Source of the DNA: Candidatus Omnitrophota bacterium
GTDB lineage: Bacteria; Omnitrophota; Gorgyraeia; Duberdicusellales; 4484-171
Assembly (NCBI GenBank): GCA_024542985.1
Contig: JAMXCX010000012.1
Location: forward strand, 1-39,960
Reading direction: 5' to 3'
DNA: 39,960 nt
Notes under the pieces: model-generated
Databases searched by the model: none
Told to the model about the DNA's origin: nothing
What the model saw: the letters and a program-made list of their open reading frames with translations, nothing else
Shown here: positions 28,982 to 37,436 of the stretch, one piece after another
How the letters are laid out: each line of letters opens with the position of its first letter
Position numbering within the stretch: position 1 is the first letter of the stretch
Position numbers and translations under genes: made by a program

Positions 28982-29776
28982 CTAATTTATGTAATCAGCT
29001 ACATCTAAAGGGAGGTGCAGGGTTTCTTTTATGTGCCTTATCCTTTGAGCTGTATAGGGATGTGTTCTAAAATAAGATAGGGGATTGATTTTCTTTTTAT
29101 TTTCTTTGTAAAGTTTTTCCTGAACAGCTATGCCGACAGAAGGGTCAAACCCAGCCATGCGGCAATATTTAACCGCTAACTCATCGGCATTAAATTCATC
29201 TTGTCGTGAATAACCCATAAAAATTTGAGCCAGAGCAAAAGAAAGACCTTGCTGGAATTCAGGAGAACTACGAGCTACGCTCGACGCAACCATAACTAAA
29301 TTATATCCCATAGCCGCCTGAAGTCTTTTTATCTGGTGCCTGCTGACAATATGCCCTACCTCATGAGCGATAACAAAAGCGACCTCATCATCGCTAAGTA
29401 AATCCAGAAGCTCCTTGTATATATACACATAACCACCAGGTATGCTAAAAGCATTGATTTGCGACTTTGCTTCTTGGTCCTCCTCTATTACATAAAAATA
29501 ATAACTGATTTCTCTGCGGTCTACATTCTCCACTATTTTTTTAGCTATTTTGTCAACTCTCTGTATATCGTAAGGATTACGAGAAAGCTTAAATTCTTTG
29601 GCAATCCTTTTAGCTATATTCTGGCCCATGCTCACTTCTCTTGCTGTGGAGTAAAGAAAAACATCCTGTTTCCCGGTAGCGACATTGTATTCTGTACTAA
29701 TGCAACCGCATAAAATCAGGCCATAAATCATAAACTGCAAAGCATAGACTAGAAACTTCCTAGGGAAATCTTTCAT
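28982..29776 (-). CDS. M48-family zinc metalloprotease, lipoprotein
   Basis: 264 residues from the ATG at 29776, which overlaps the pyrE stop as ATGA; this is preferred over the ATG nine codons upstream. Signal peptide with lipobox ILCGC, so lipid-anchored to a membrane in the periplasm. Zinc motif HEVGH with upstream AFVIAHE, and the distal Glu in FNADELAVKYC. The family (BepA/LoiP/HtpX-like) degrades or helps fold outer-membrane proteins. A C-terminal RTHPYTAQRIRHI motif is typical. No TPR domain, so closer to LoiP than to BepA. Confidence 0.9.
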   Translation of the reverse strand: MKDFPRKFLVYALQFMIYGLILCGCISTEYNVATGKQDVFLYSTAREVSMGQNIAKRIAKEFKLSRNPYDIQRVDKIAKKIVENVDRREISYYFYVIEEDQEAKSQINAFSIPGGYVYIYKELLDLLSDDEVAFVIAHEVGHIVSRHQIKRLQAAMGYNLVMVASSVARSSPEFQQGLSFALAQIFMGYSRQDEFNADELAVKYCRMAGFDPSVGIAVQEKLYKENKKKINPLSYFRTHPYTAQRIRHIKETLHLPLDVADYIN

Positions 29777-30306
29777 AAAAAATCTCTTTTGGTAAAAAGA
29801 CAAACAAGGGGAACTCCTAGTTTAGCTAAATTCTGGCTGGCGCCTTCTTGTCTATCAACAACAACCACTGCCCTGGCTACCTCTATTCTATTCTTTCTCA
29901 AAACCTCTATTGATTTTATCAAAGAAGAACCGCTGGTAGCTACATCATCAACTATAACCACACGCTCTTTGGAGGAAGGAAGCTGGCCTTCGATTAATTT
30001 CTGACGCCCATGTTTTTTGGGAGATTTACGGATAAGGAACCCTTTGAGTTTCTTTTTATTTTTATAAGCCAAAAAACAAACTCCGCTGACAATAGGATCT
30101 GCCCCTAAGGTAGGCCCCCCGATGGCGTCGATTTTATCATCTTTTATAAGCCTAAAAACAAGATGAGAAATTAAATACACTCCTTGGGGGCTCAAGCTCA
30201 CTTTTCTCACATCTATATAAAAATTACTAAGCTTACCGGAAGCCAGCTTTACTCTTTTGGTCAAAAATGCTTCTCTTTTTAATAATAAAAGTAGTTGTTT
30301 ACGCAT
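29773..30306 (-). CDS. pyrE: Orotate phosphoribosyltransferase
   Basis: 177 residues. PRPP-binding motif RVVIVDDVATSGSS near 117-130, FLIRKSPKKHG (catalytic loop Lys) and IGGPTLGADPI. It converts orotate and PRPP to OMP in pyrimidine synthesis, in the cytosol. The usual partners (pyrF, pyrB and so on) are not adjacent. It shares an ATGA overlap with the following protease gene. Confidence 0.92.
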   Translation of the reverse strand: MRKQLLLLLKREAFLTKRVKLASGKLSNFYIDVRKVSLSPQGVYLISHLVFRLIKDDKIDAIGGPTLGADPIVSGVCFLAYKNKKKLKGFLIRKSPKKHGRQKLIEGQLPSSKERVVIVDDVATSGSSLIKSIEVLRKNRIEVARAVVVVDRQEGASQNLAKLGVPLVCLFTKRDFL

Positions 30307-30334
30307 GCCTAAATTATAACTAAAAATAAAAAAC

Positions 30335-30363
30335 TTGCAATAATTCCTTTTCTTCTATATAAT
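30335..30363 (+). promoter_or_regulatory. Sigma-70 promoter of the phosphate transporter operon
   Basis: TTGCAA (30335-30340), 17 bases, TATAAT (30358-30363). This gives a leader of about 37 bases before the ATG at 30407. No PHO-box-like repeat recognised. Confidence 0.65.
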
Positions 30364-30406
30364 TTCCTTCTATTCTATTTTCCCAACTCTTCTAAAAATA
30401 CTTTTT

Positions 30407-31531
30407 ATGCCTAATGAAAAAATAAAAATCTTCTTGAGGATGGCTGCAGTCTTGGCCTGCGTTTATTTATTTTTAGTTAGCATTGGCCTTATGGGAGCAG
30501 CATTCAAAGGTTTTGGCAAAGATTTTGCCCAGCATCTAATCCAAACTACCTCCAATCCTTTTATTGGGCTTTTTATCGGAATTCTGGCAACAAGTCTTGT
30601 CCAGAGCTCTTCAACTACAACTTCAATAATCGTAGGAATGGTTGCCTCAGGGGTTATGACCGTTACCAATGCAGTCCCAATAATCATGGGCGCAAATATC
30701 GGAACTACGGTAACAAGCATGCTTGTTTCGCTCGGCCACATAGGCCGGCGGGAAGAATTCAAAAGAGCTGTAACCGGAAGCGCTGTCCATGATTTCTTTA
30801 ATATGATGTGCGTCTGCATCCTCTTCCCCCTTGAAATGGCTTTTAAGCTCTTAAGCAAAACTGCTGCCTGGATGAGCAACATCTTTAATAACATCGGTGG
30901 AATTAAGTTCACAAGCCCTTTGAAAATAGCCACCCAGCCGCTCATACACTTTATAGAAGAAACTATTAAAAAATTCCATACTTCTCACAGCATAACTTAT
31001 ATAATGCTATTAACTATTTCTATGATAATTCTCTTTCTCGCTCTATATTATATTGTAAAAATCATGAGAACACTTGTTGCGCAAAGAGCAGAAATTGTAC
31101 TCAATAATATTCTTGGCAAACACGGAGTATTAATGATTTTTGCAGGCTTAATCCTAACTGCCGTCGTCCAGAGTAGCTCAATAACCACCTCACTTATGGT
31201 TCCCCTGGTTGCATCCGGAATACTGACGGTCGAAATGGTATTTCCTATAACTATGGGTGCCAATATAGGCACTACTGTTACTGCCATTCTGGCTTCCTTC
31301 GCGACTGGAAACATCTCAGCAATTACCGTTGCTTTTACTCATTTTCTTTTTAATATTATAGGGGTCTGTTGTATTTATCCAATAAAAAGATTGCGAAAGA
31401 TACCTCTATTCTTAGCAAAAAGTTTAGGGAATCTTGCTTTTAAAAAGAGAAGGTATATTGTCATCTATGTATTAACAGCATTTTTTATACTTCCCGGAAT
31501 TTTAATTTTGATTTCAAGGATGATGAAATAA
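30407..31531 (+). CDS. Na/phosphate symporter (NptA/YjbB family)
   Basis: 374 residues with two inverted-like repeats: GILATSLVQSSSTTTSIIVGMVASGVMT...GANIGTTVTSML near 60-105 and GLILTAVVQSSSITTSLMVPLVASGILT...GANIGTTVTAIL near 244-290. The paired QSSS and GANIGTT motifs are the hallmark of Na/Pi cotransporters. Inner membrane. No ribosome binding site is obvious at this ATG. It is followed 10 bases later by a PhoU-like gene, the common pairing for regulated phosphate uptake or efflux. Confidence 0.92.
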   Translation: MPNEKIKIFLRMAAVLACVYLFLVSIGLMGAAFKGFGKDFAQHLIQTTSNPFIGLFIGILATSLVQSSSTTTSIIVGMVASGVMTVTNAVPIIMGANIGTTVTSMLVSLGHIGRREEFKRAVTGSAVHDFFNMMCVCILFPLEMAFKLLSKTAAWMSNIFNNIGGIKFTSPLKIATQPLIHFIEETIKKFHTSHSITYIMLLTISMIILFLALYYIVKIMRTLVAQRAEIVLNNILGKHGVLMIFAGLILTAVVQSSSITTSLMVPLVASGILTVEMVFPITMGANIGTTVTAILASFATGNISAITVAFTHFLFNIIGVCCIYPIKRLRKIPLFLAKSLGNLAFKKRRYIVIYVLTAFFILPGILILISRMMK

Positions 31532-31541
31532 GGAGGTAACT

Positions 31542-32216
31542 ATGTTCAAAAATCTCTTGCATTTCTGGAAAGGAAAAGATTTTTTAAACCAGGTCTTGGA
31601 AGAATTTAAAAACATGCTGGATGATAGCCAAATAATGTTTGATTCTGTCTGCAAAAAATTGATTAACGACGAAGAAAGTCCGGGGCTTAAAGACAAAATA
31701 TACGAAATAGACAGAAAAGTAAATTCATTGCAGAGAGATATCAGAAAAAGGGTGGTAGAACATCTTTCCCTGCAACCGTCAGTTAACGTGCCGACATGCC
31801 TTATTTTGATGAGCGTGGTAAAGGATGCTGAAAGGCTGGGAGACTATTGTAAGAATCTTTTCGAAGTAAGTAAACTACTGGCCAAACCTCTGGATAAGGG
31901 AAAATATTTGAAACTATTTAACAATATAGAAAATGAAATATTCGAACTTTTTGAGCAAACCAAAAAAGCTTTTATGGAATCTGACGAAGAAAAGGCAAAA
32001 AATTCCTGGGGTTATAAAAGAGAGATTTCTCAAAGGTGCGACGGAATAATTAAAGAACTAGCGAGTAGCAATATTGCTATTAATGAAGCTGTCTGTTTTA
32101 CTCTCATGGCAAGGTATTTCAAGCGCATAGCCGCACACCTAACGAATATCGCTACTTCTGTTATAGTGCCTTTGTCAGATTTAGATTATTTTGATGAAAA
32201 AAGAACGGAAAAATGA
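31542..32216 (+). CDS. PhoU-domain protein
   Basis: 224 residues, helical bundle. Seen: IYEIDRKVNSLQRDIRKRVVEHLS and LILMSVVKDAERLGDYCKNLFEVS, the ExD...ER.GD...N pattern of PhoU that binds metal clusters; a weaker second copy is in FTLMARYFKRIAAHLTNIATSVI. A strong AAGGAGGTAACT precedes the ATG. It should regulate the adjacent Na/phosphate symporter at the inner face of the membrane. Confidence 0.88.
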   Translation: MFKNLLHFWKGKDFLNQVLEEFKNMLDDSQIMFDSVCKKLINDEESPGLKDKIYEIDRKVNSLQRDIRKRVVEHLSLQPSVNVPTCLILMSVVKDAERLGDYCKNLFEVSKLLAKPLDKGKYLKLFNNIENEIFELFEQTKKAFMESDEEKAKNSWGYKREISQRCDGIIKELASSNIAINEAVCFTLMARYFKRIAAHLTNIATSVIVPLSDLDYFDEKRTEK

Positions 32217-32249
32217 GCTTTAAAAGATTGCTGATTGGCATCGGTGGAT

Positions 32250-32657
32250 TTACCGCCGGCAGTTATCGTGGAAATATTTTAAATACCTAAGTATTTTTTT
32301 ATCAGCCGGGGCAAGTTTAAGTTTCTGGGCACCAGCAAAAGTGAAAAACCCGAAATCCTGACAATCCCTCGTATAAGGCTCACCTGAACAAATAAAACAC
32401 TCATGAAGAAAGACTTTTATCTTCAAGGTCCTATCTTCATCGAAAAATTCGCTTACTAATCTTTTAGCTTTAACCTCAAAACCTAACTCCTCTTTTATTT
32501 CGCGTTCAATTGCCTCAAAATACGACTCATTCTTTTCAACGCAGCCACCGGGAAATTCCCAGAGATTAGCGTATCTGTCGTCTTTGCCCCTCTGGCAAAG
32601 AAGAATTTTATTATTCTTTCTTATCAAAGCAGCAACTACATCCAGCTCTTTCTTCAT
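32250..32657 (-). CDS. NUDIX hydrolase, MutT-like
   Basis: 135 residues. The Nudix box reads GGCVEKNESYFEAIEREIKEELGF, about 37-60 (given here as its landmarks GGcvE..., REikEELGf), with all catalytic Glu residues. WEFPGG precedes it, as in 8-oxo-dGTP-hydrolysing MutT. Cytosolic; cleaves nucleoside diphosphate-linked compounds, probably oxidised dGTP. It follows the FAD oxidase gene by 24 bases and converges with the PhoU gene. Confidence 0.9.
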   Translation of the reverse strand: MKKELDVVAALIRKNNKILLCQRGKDDRYANLWEFPGGCVEKNESYFEAIEREIKEELGFEVKAKRLVSEFFDEDRTLKIKVFLHECFICSGEPYTRDCQDFGFFTFAGAQKLKLAPADKKILRYLKYFHDNCRR

Positions 32658-32681
32658 AATGCTGAAAACTCCAAGCGATAA

Positions 32682-34151
32682 TCAACCGAGATTAAATAGA
32701 ATTTCCTTTTTGAATATATTATCCAGGCCCAACAAACAAGGAGGGTCAAAATATTTCTTAACTCCTGCCATTTGTTCAATTTGACTTTCAGTGTACATGA
32801 TTTTTAAATATGGTTTTTTTATTTTCCCAATGCCATGCTCTGCAGAAACAGTTCCTCCTAAAGCAACTGCCCTTTTGCAAAAATCTGCAATATAGCCTCT
32901 CGCTCTATGAGCCTGAGAGTCATTTTGAGGAAGAAAGTTAAAATGAAGGTGAGATTCCCCGATATGGCCAAAATTCACATACCGGATTTTTGCTTTTTGG
33001 GCGCATTCGTTATAAAAAGCATGCATCTTTGAAAAATTATTCTCAGGAATTGAAATGTCAGTTGCGGCTTTGGTTTGTTTATTCTGACGCAAAAATTCAT
33101 TAATCATTTGGGGCAATTTATGTCTAAATTCAAATATTATCTCTCTTTGGCGGGAAGTATCGGCAAAGATGCTTTTATCAATATCTGCGCCGCTTTCCTC
33201 CATCAAAACCTGCCATTTATTAATGAGAGAGTTATAACTCTTTTGGTCCTCTGCCTCCTGTTCAAAATAGACAGCGGCCTCAAAATTAGGCACAAAAGAA
33301 TATTGCTGCCGCAGCATATCTAGGGAGTTTTTATCGAAAAATTCCAAAGAAGCGGCAAATAAAAGTCTTTCTCTTTGCAAAGCCTTAATCTTGTCTACAA
33401 AAATAAGCGCATCACTTTCATTTGAGAAAAAAAGCAAACCATCAAAGAGGCGAAAAGGAATTTTCTGTAAATTCAAAACACAGGAAGTAATCACGCCTAA
33501 AGTACCTTCACTGCCGATAAACAAATCAATCAAATCCATATTAGGTTTTATGAAGTATCCGGCCTGAGATTTAACTTTCGGCATCTGATAAGAAGGGATA
33601 TTAAATTTAAACCTCCTGCTTTTATATTCAAAATCAAAGCCTTTAGATTGAGAAAAGATATCACCCCGCCTTATAGTAATAAGCTCACCGGTAGTCAGGA
33701 TAACTTCTAGCTCCTCGATATAACGCCTGATAGAGCCATAACCAAAACCTCTAACTCCGGAAGCGCAAGTAGAAATCGCACCACCTATAAAAGCCAAAGA
33801 TTCAGTAGGCGAAGCCCTCAAGGCTAAGTTGAATTTATTTATCTCTTTATTCAGCTCCTCTAAAGTTATTCCGGCTTCAAGCCTGATGAGTTGCCTTTCT
33901 TTATCGATATCAATAATCTTATTTAAATTCTCTAAAGAGATTATTGCTCCGCCTCCGGGAACACACCCCCCGGTTGTACCGGTCCTTCCGCTAGAAACAG
34001 TAAAAGGAATTTTTTTCCGGCAACACTGCTCTATACTAGCTGAAACTTCTCCTTTATCTTTAGGAAGATAGAGTAAAGAGGCCTCACCCTTAATATTGGA
34101 TGTATCCTCTAGATAATTAGCTAAATCTTCCGGCTTTCGTTTAATAATCAC
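32682..34151 (-). CDS. FAD-linked oxidase (GlcD / D-lactate dehydrogenase-like)
   Basis: 489 residues. FAD_binding_4 domain at the N-terminus: PFTVSSGRTGTTGGCVPGGG near 50-68, SLENLNKIIDI, AFIGGAISTCASGVRGFGYG near 120-140. FAD-oxidase C-terminal domain: HIGESHLHFNFLP and GGTVSAEHGIGKIKKPYL, metal and substrate residues. Oxidises a 2-hydroxy acid such as glycolate or D-lactate. No GlcF-type Fe-S partner is seen in the window. Confidence 0.9.
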   Translation of the reverse strand: MIIKRKPEDLANYLEDTSNIKGEASLLYLPKDKGEVSASIEQCCRKKIPFTVSSGRTGTTGGCVPGGGAIISLENLNKIIDIDKERQLIRLEAGITLEELNKEINKFNLALRASPTESLAFIGGAISTCASGVRGFGYGSIRRYIEELEVILTTGELITIRRGDIFSQSKGFDFEYKSRRFKFNIPSYQMPKVKSQAGYFIKPNMDLIDLFIGSEGTLGVITSCVLNLQKIPFRLFDGLLFFSNESDALIFVDKIKALQRERLLFAASLEFFDKNSLDMLRQQYSFVPNFEAAVYFEQEAEDQKSYNSLINKWQVLMEESGADIDKSIFADTSRQREIIFEFRHKLPQMINEFLRQNKQTKAATDISIPENNFSKMHAFYNECAQKAKIRYVNFGHIGESHLHFNFLPQNDSQAHRARGYIADFCKRAVALGGTVSAEHGIGKIKKPYLKIMYTESQIEQMAGVKKYFDPPCLLGLDNIFKKEILFNLG

Positions 34152-34167
34152 GAGTTAAAAGGTGAGT

Positions 34168-34860
34168 CTAGAATTTAAAATTAAAGCTAAAGCTAAAAGC
34201 TTGGGTGTCTATTAATTGGCCTTCAATATTAAGCCAGGTATTCTCATAGAGAGGCAAATCAAAACCAAAAACTACACCCAAATCCTGGGTTAAATCAGAC
34301 ATTCTCCTTTTCCTATCTTCCTCTACCCAATGAATATAGTCCACTCGGGACCATTTTACTCCTAAATAGGGGGTGAACCCACCCAAGGCATATGAGGCTA
34401 ATAAAGAGACCTGCCAATCGTCTAAGATAGCTCTGTTTTTTTGGCCGGCATTCAAACGGACAGAACGAGGATGAACGCTGATATGCTGAAAACCAAAAAC
34501 TGCTTTTACCTTTTCGGTATCATAAAACTTCACTCTTATGCCATAGCCTCCGGCAAAAGAAGAAGGATAATCAATCTCGCTGCTATTTAAGGGATGTTGT
34601 TTTATGAGGCCGGATCCGGCCTTTAAGTCCAGAGATAACCAGTCAAAAATTCCGTAAGAAAGCTGAAAAAACTCCTGGTTAGACCTTAAACTTCCAAATT
34701 CATTTTCTAGATAGCGCTTGAAAATAACGTGGATTTGAAATCCTCCGAAAAATTTTCCTTTTTCAGGCAGCTTTGTACCATAAGAAGGAGCGGCAAAAAG
34801 ATAAGGGCATAAATAAATACTAGCGGTAATCAAAAGTAGCAATCGAACAACCAAAATCAT
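34168..34860 (-). CDS. Predicted outer-membrane barrel protein (YjbH-like end)
   Basis: 230 residues. Signal peptide (VVRLLLLITASIYLCPYLFAA, cleavage near 23). Mature part with repeated amphipathic strands (FFQLSYGIFDWLSLDLKAGSG, GGYGIRVKFYD, VKAVFGFQHISVH) and a Phe-ended last strand AFSFSFNFKF. Likely a small 8- to 12-strand barrel. Family not assigned. It precedes the FAD oxidase on the same strand by 16 bases. Confidence 0.65.
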   Translation of the reverse strand: MILVVRLLLLITASIYLCPYLFAAPSYGTKLPEKGKFFGGFQIHVIFKRYLENEFGSLRSNQEFFQLSYGIFDWLSLDLKAGSGLIKQHPLNSSEIDYPSSFAGGYGIRVKFYDTEKVKAVFGFQHISVHPRSVRLNAGQKNRAILDDWQVSLLASYALGGFTPYLGVKWSRVDYIHWVEEDRKRRMSDLTQDLGVVFGFDLPLYENTWLNIEGQLIDTQAFSFSFNFKF

Positions 34861-35001
34861 TTCTCGCTAATTATATCAAATTTTCAATTTAAGACAACTT
34901 AAAAACTATCTCCTGAAGTTAAACCTTCTTTAAATAGTTAAAAGATAGCAATTTATCGAGCAGCGGTTCCAATTCTCTACCCCCGGAGGTGGACAAAGGT
35001 T

Positions 35002-35034
35002 ATAAAAAAAGAAGAGCCGGAAAAACTCTTCTTT
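35002..35034 (-). terminator. Rho-independent terminator of the pilus operon
   Basis: Minus strand: AAAGAAGAG (35034-35026), 9-base loop, CTCTTCTTT (35016-35008), then TTTTATA. It lies 83 bases after the last pilin stop. Confidence 0.8.
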
Positions 35035-35116
35035 AATAATTCTTTACTCTCAGCTGCGCTTAGCCAAAGTAGGTTTATGTGTGACAATTTAAGAAAAAAT
35101 ATTTAAAAAGTTATTA

Positions 35117-35542
35117 TCACCGGTTTGTACAACGGTCATCACCTCCACAGCGGCAATCCTGAACAGTCTCGTTAAATTCCCCAATATGCCAAGACTCTGT
35201 ACTATCATTAACCTTGTCAGCATCAATACAAAAAGTTCCGCTGTCTATGTCAACTCGATAATGCCACTGTCCAATCGGGATATCTGTACCAAGTTCTGCG
35301 TTACAGGCAGCAGTGCCCTCACACAACCGACCACCTGGGCCATAACCATCATTATCAATACCGAAATTCTTTGCTGCTGCCTGGAGAATTTTTAGATTGG
35401 CTTGGGCCTCCTTATCTTTTATCTTTAGTTGGGCGTTTATGAAGGCTGGAACAGCGAAGGTAAGAAGTATACCGGCAATAACAATAACTATGATTAATTC
35501 AACAAGATTAATAGCTTTACGAGAGCGTTTATTAAACAACAT
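35117..35542 (-). CDS. Type IV prepilin-like protein, Cys-rich
   Basis: 141 residues. Prepilin leader RSRKA followed by INLVELIIVIVIAGILLTFAVPAF: class III leader with Ala instead of Gly at -1, and Glu at +5. The globular part is about 80 residues with six Cys (GGRLCEGTAAC...TFC...DCRCGGDDRC), so likely disulfide-bonded. Smaller and more divergent than the neighbour, so perhaps a minor pilin or pseudopilin. Last gene of the secretin-PilB-PilC-pilin operon. Confidence 0.85.
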   Translation of the reverse strand: MLFNKRSRKAINLVELIIVIVIAGILLTFAVPAFINAQLKIKDKEAQANLKILQAAAKNFGIDNDGYGPGGRLCEGTAACNAELGTDIPIGQWHYRVDIDSGTFCIDADKVNDSTESWHIGEFNETVQDCRCGGDDRCTNR

Positions 35543-35591
35543 TTTAAATGTCTAAAAAAACTTTAAGCGATAATCTTGCTTATTTTTATTC

Positions 35592-36050
<459 letters not shown>

Positions 36051-36148
36051 AAAAACCTCCTTTTTACAATGAATAAGACTCTCCACTTCATTTATACCAC
36101 AAACTCCATATCTATGTCAACTCTAAGAATGGAACCTCAAGTTCTACT

Positions 36149-37378
36149 CTAACCTATGGTAGAAATCTTAAATAAAGGTAAAAATAAAGATATTACAATA
36201 CCTCCGATAATTACTCCCATAAATATAATCATCAAAGGCTCAAAGGCGGCAATCATTCTTTCTACCCGGGTTGTTAAGTCTTTTCGATAATGCAATGATA
36301 CTCTTTGAAAAACTTCAGCCATGGTTCCGGTTTCCTCTCCGATTTTAGACATCTCAGAAACCAGAAGGGGAAAAATATTTATCTTTCTTAATTCGTCTGA
36401 CAAGGAAGCGCCTTGGCGGACCCTTTCTTTTACAAACACAATTGCTTTTTTTAAAAAAGTATTACCTACACTATTGGCTGTAACCTCTAAAGCAAAAACT
36501 ATGGGCAAGCCGCTATCTAAGAGAATGTATATTGTTGAAGTTATGCGTTCTAGGAAAAAAGTAAACATGACCGGACCTAAAACCGGTATTTTAAAACAAA
36601 CTCTATCCCACCAGTTTTTAAATAAGTCTCGTTTCTTAATAAAAAAACAAGCAGCTACAAAAAGAGCCATGCCGATTAAAACAACCAAAAAATTATTAAC
36701 AAAAAAATCGCTAATAGCAAAAAGAATCTTGGTAAAAAGAGGTAATTCCACATCAAAACTATCAAAAATTACAGTGAACTTAGGTAATATCCACTTCATA
36801 AAAACAAAAATTGCTATTCCGGCAGCACCAATAAGGATGCTGGGATAAACCAGAGCGCTTTTTATTTTTCGCTCAAATTCCATTCTCAACTCTAAATAAT
36901 CTGCCAGTTTGTCAAGCACAAAAGGCAAATTACCTGAAGTTTCCCCTACCTGAACTATACCCTGCCAGAGCGAAGAAAAAACATTGGGATATTTAGCAAT
37001 AGCTTCGCCAAAAGATAAACCTTTCCTTATGTCTTCGTTGCAAGTTCTCAATATTTTTGACAATTTGATACTCTCGGCCTGAAAAGAAATAATCTCTAAG
37101 CTTCTCAGGAGAGTAACGCCGCTGGAAAGAGTAGTGGCCAGATTACGCGCTAAAAAGGTTAAATCATGTAATTTTACAGCAGTATGTCTGCCGGGGGCAG
37201 AAAGAGATTTAGAAAAAAAAGAAGCTTTCTGTGTTTTTTCCCCTAGCTCTTTTATCGAGATAATATAAAGCCCTCTTGATTTCAGCCTAGAAACGAGCTC
37301 AGACTTAGAATTAGCTAAAGTCACGTCCTTTACCCTAACAGAATCCTTGGTCTTAGCAATATAACTATATCTCGGCAT
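36149..37378 (-). CDS. Type IV pilus / type II secretion inner-membrane platform protein (PilC/GspF)
   Basis: 409 residues, normal length. N-terminal YSYIAKTKDS, two repeats of the T2SSF domain: HDLTFLARNLATTLSSGVTLLRSLEII and, about 200 residues later, ERITSTIYILLDSGLPIVFALEVTA. Three membrane helices: about 175-195, 225-245 and a C-terminal one (MIIFMGVIIGGIVISLFLPLF). It assembles with the ATPase to drive pilus extension or pseudopilus growth. Confidence 0.95.
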   Translation of the reverse strand: MPRYSYIAKTKDSVRVKDVTLANSKSELVSRLKSRGLYIISIKELGEKTQKASFFSKSLSAPGRHTAVKLHDLTFLARNLATTLSSGVTLLRSLEIISFQAESIKLSKILRTCNEDIRKGLSFGEAIAKYPNVFSSLWQGIVQVGETSGNLPFVLDKLADYLELRMEFERKIKSALVYPSILIGAAGIAIFVFMKWILPKFTVIFDSFDVELPLFTKILFAISDFFVNNFLVVLIGMALFVAACFFIKKRDLFKNWWDRVCFKIPVLGPVMFTFFLERITSTIYILLDSGLPIVFALEVTANSVGNTFLKKAIVFVKERVRQGASLSDELRKINIFPLLVSEMSKIGEETGTMAEVFQRVSLHYRKDLTTRVERMIAAFEPLMIIFMGVIIGGIVISLFLPLFKISTIG

Positions 37379-37436
37379 ATCTTAGAGTACTACAAAGAAA
37401 AATATTGGAAGAGTATTTTATCGATATTTTATAGTC

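Noticed and set aside
32213-32290. 25-codon ORF with ATGA overlap at the PhoU stop
   Set aside because: Poor ribosome binding site, and it runs 41 bases into the convergent NUDIX gene; no features beyond chance.
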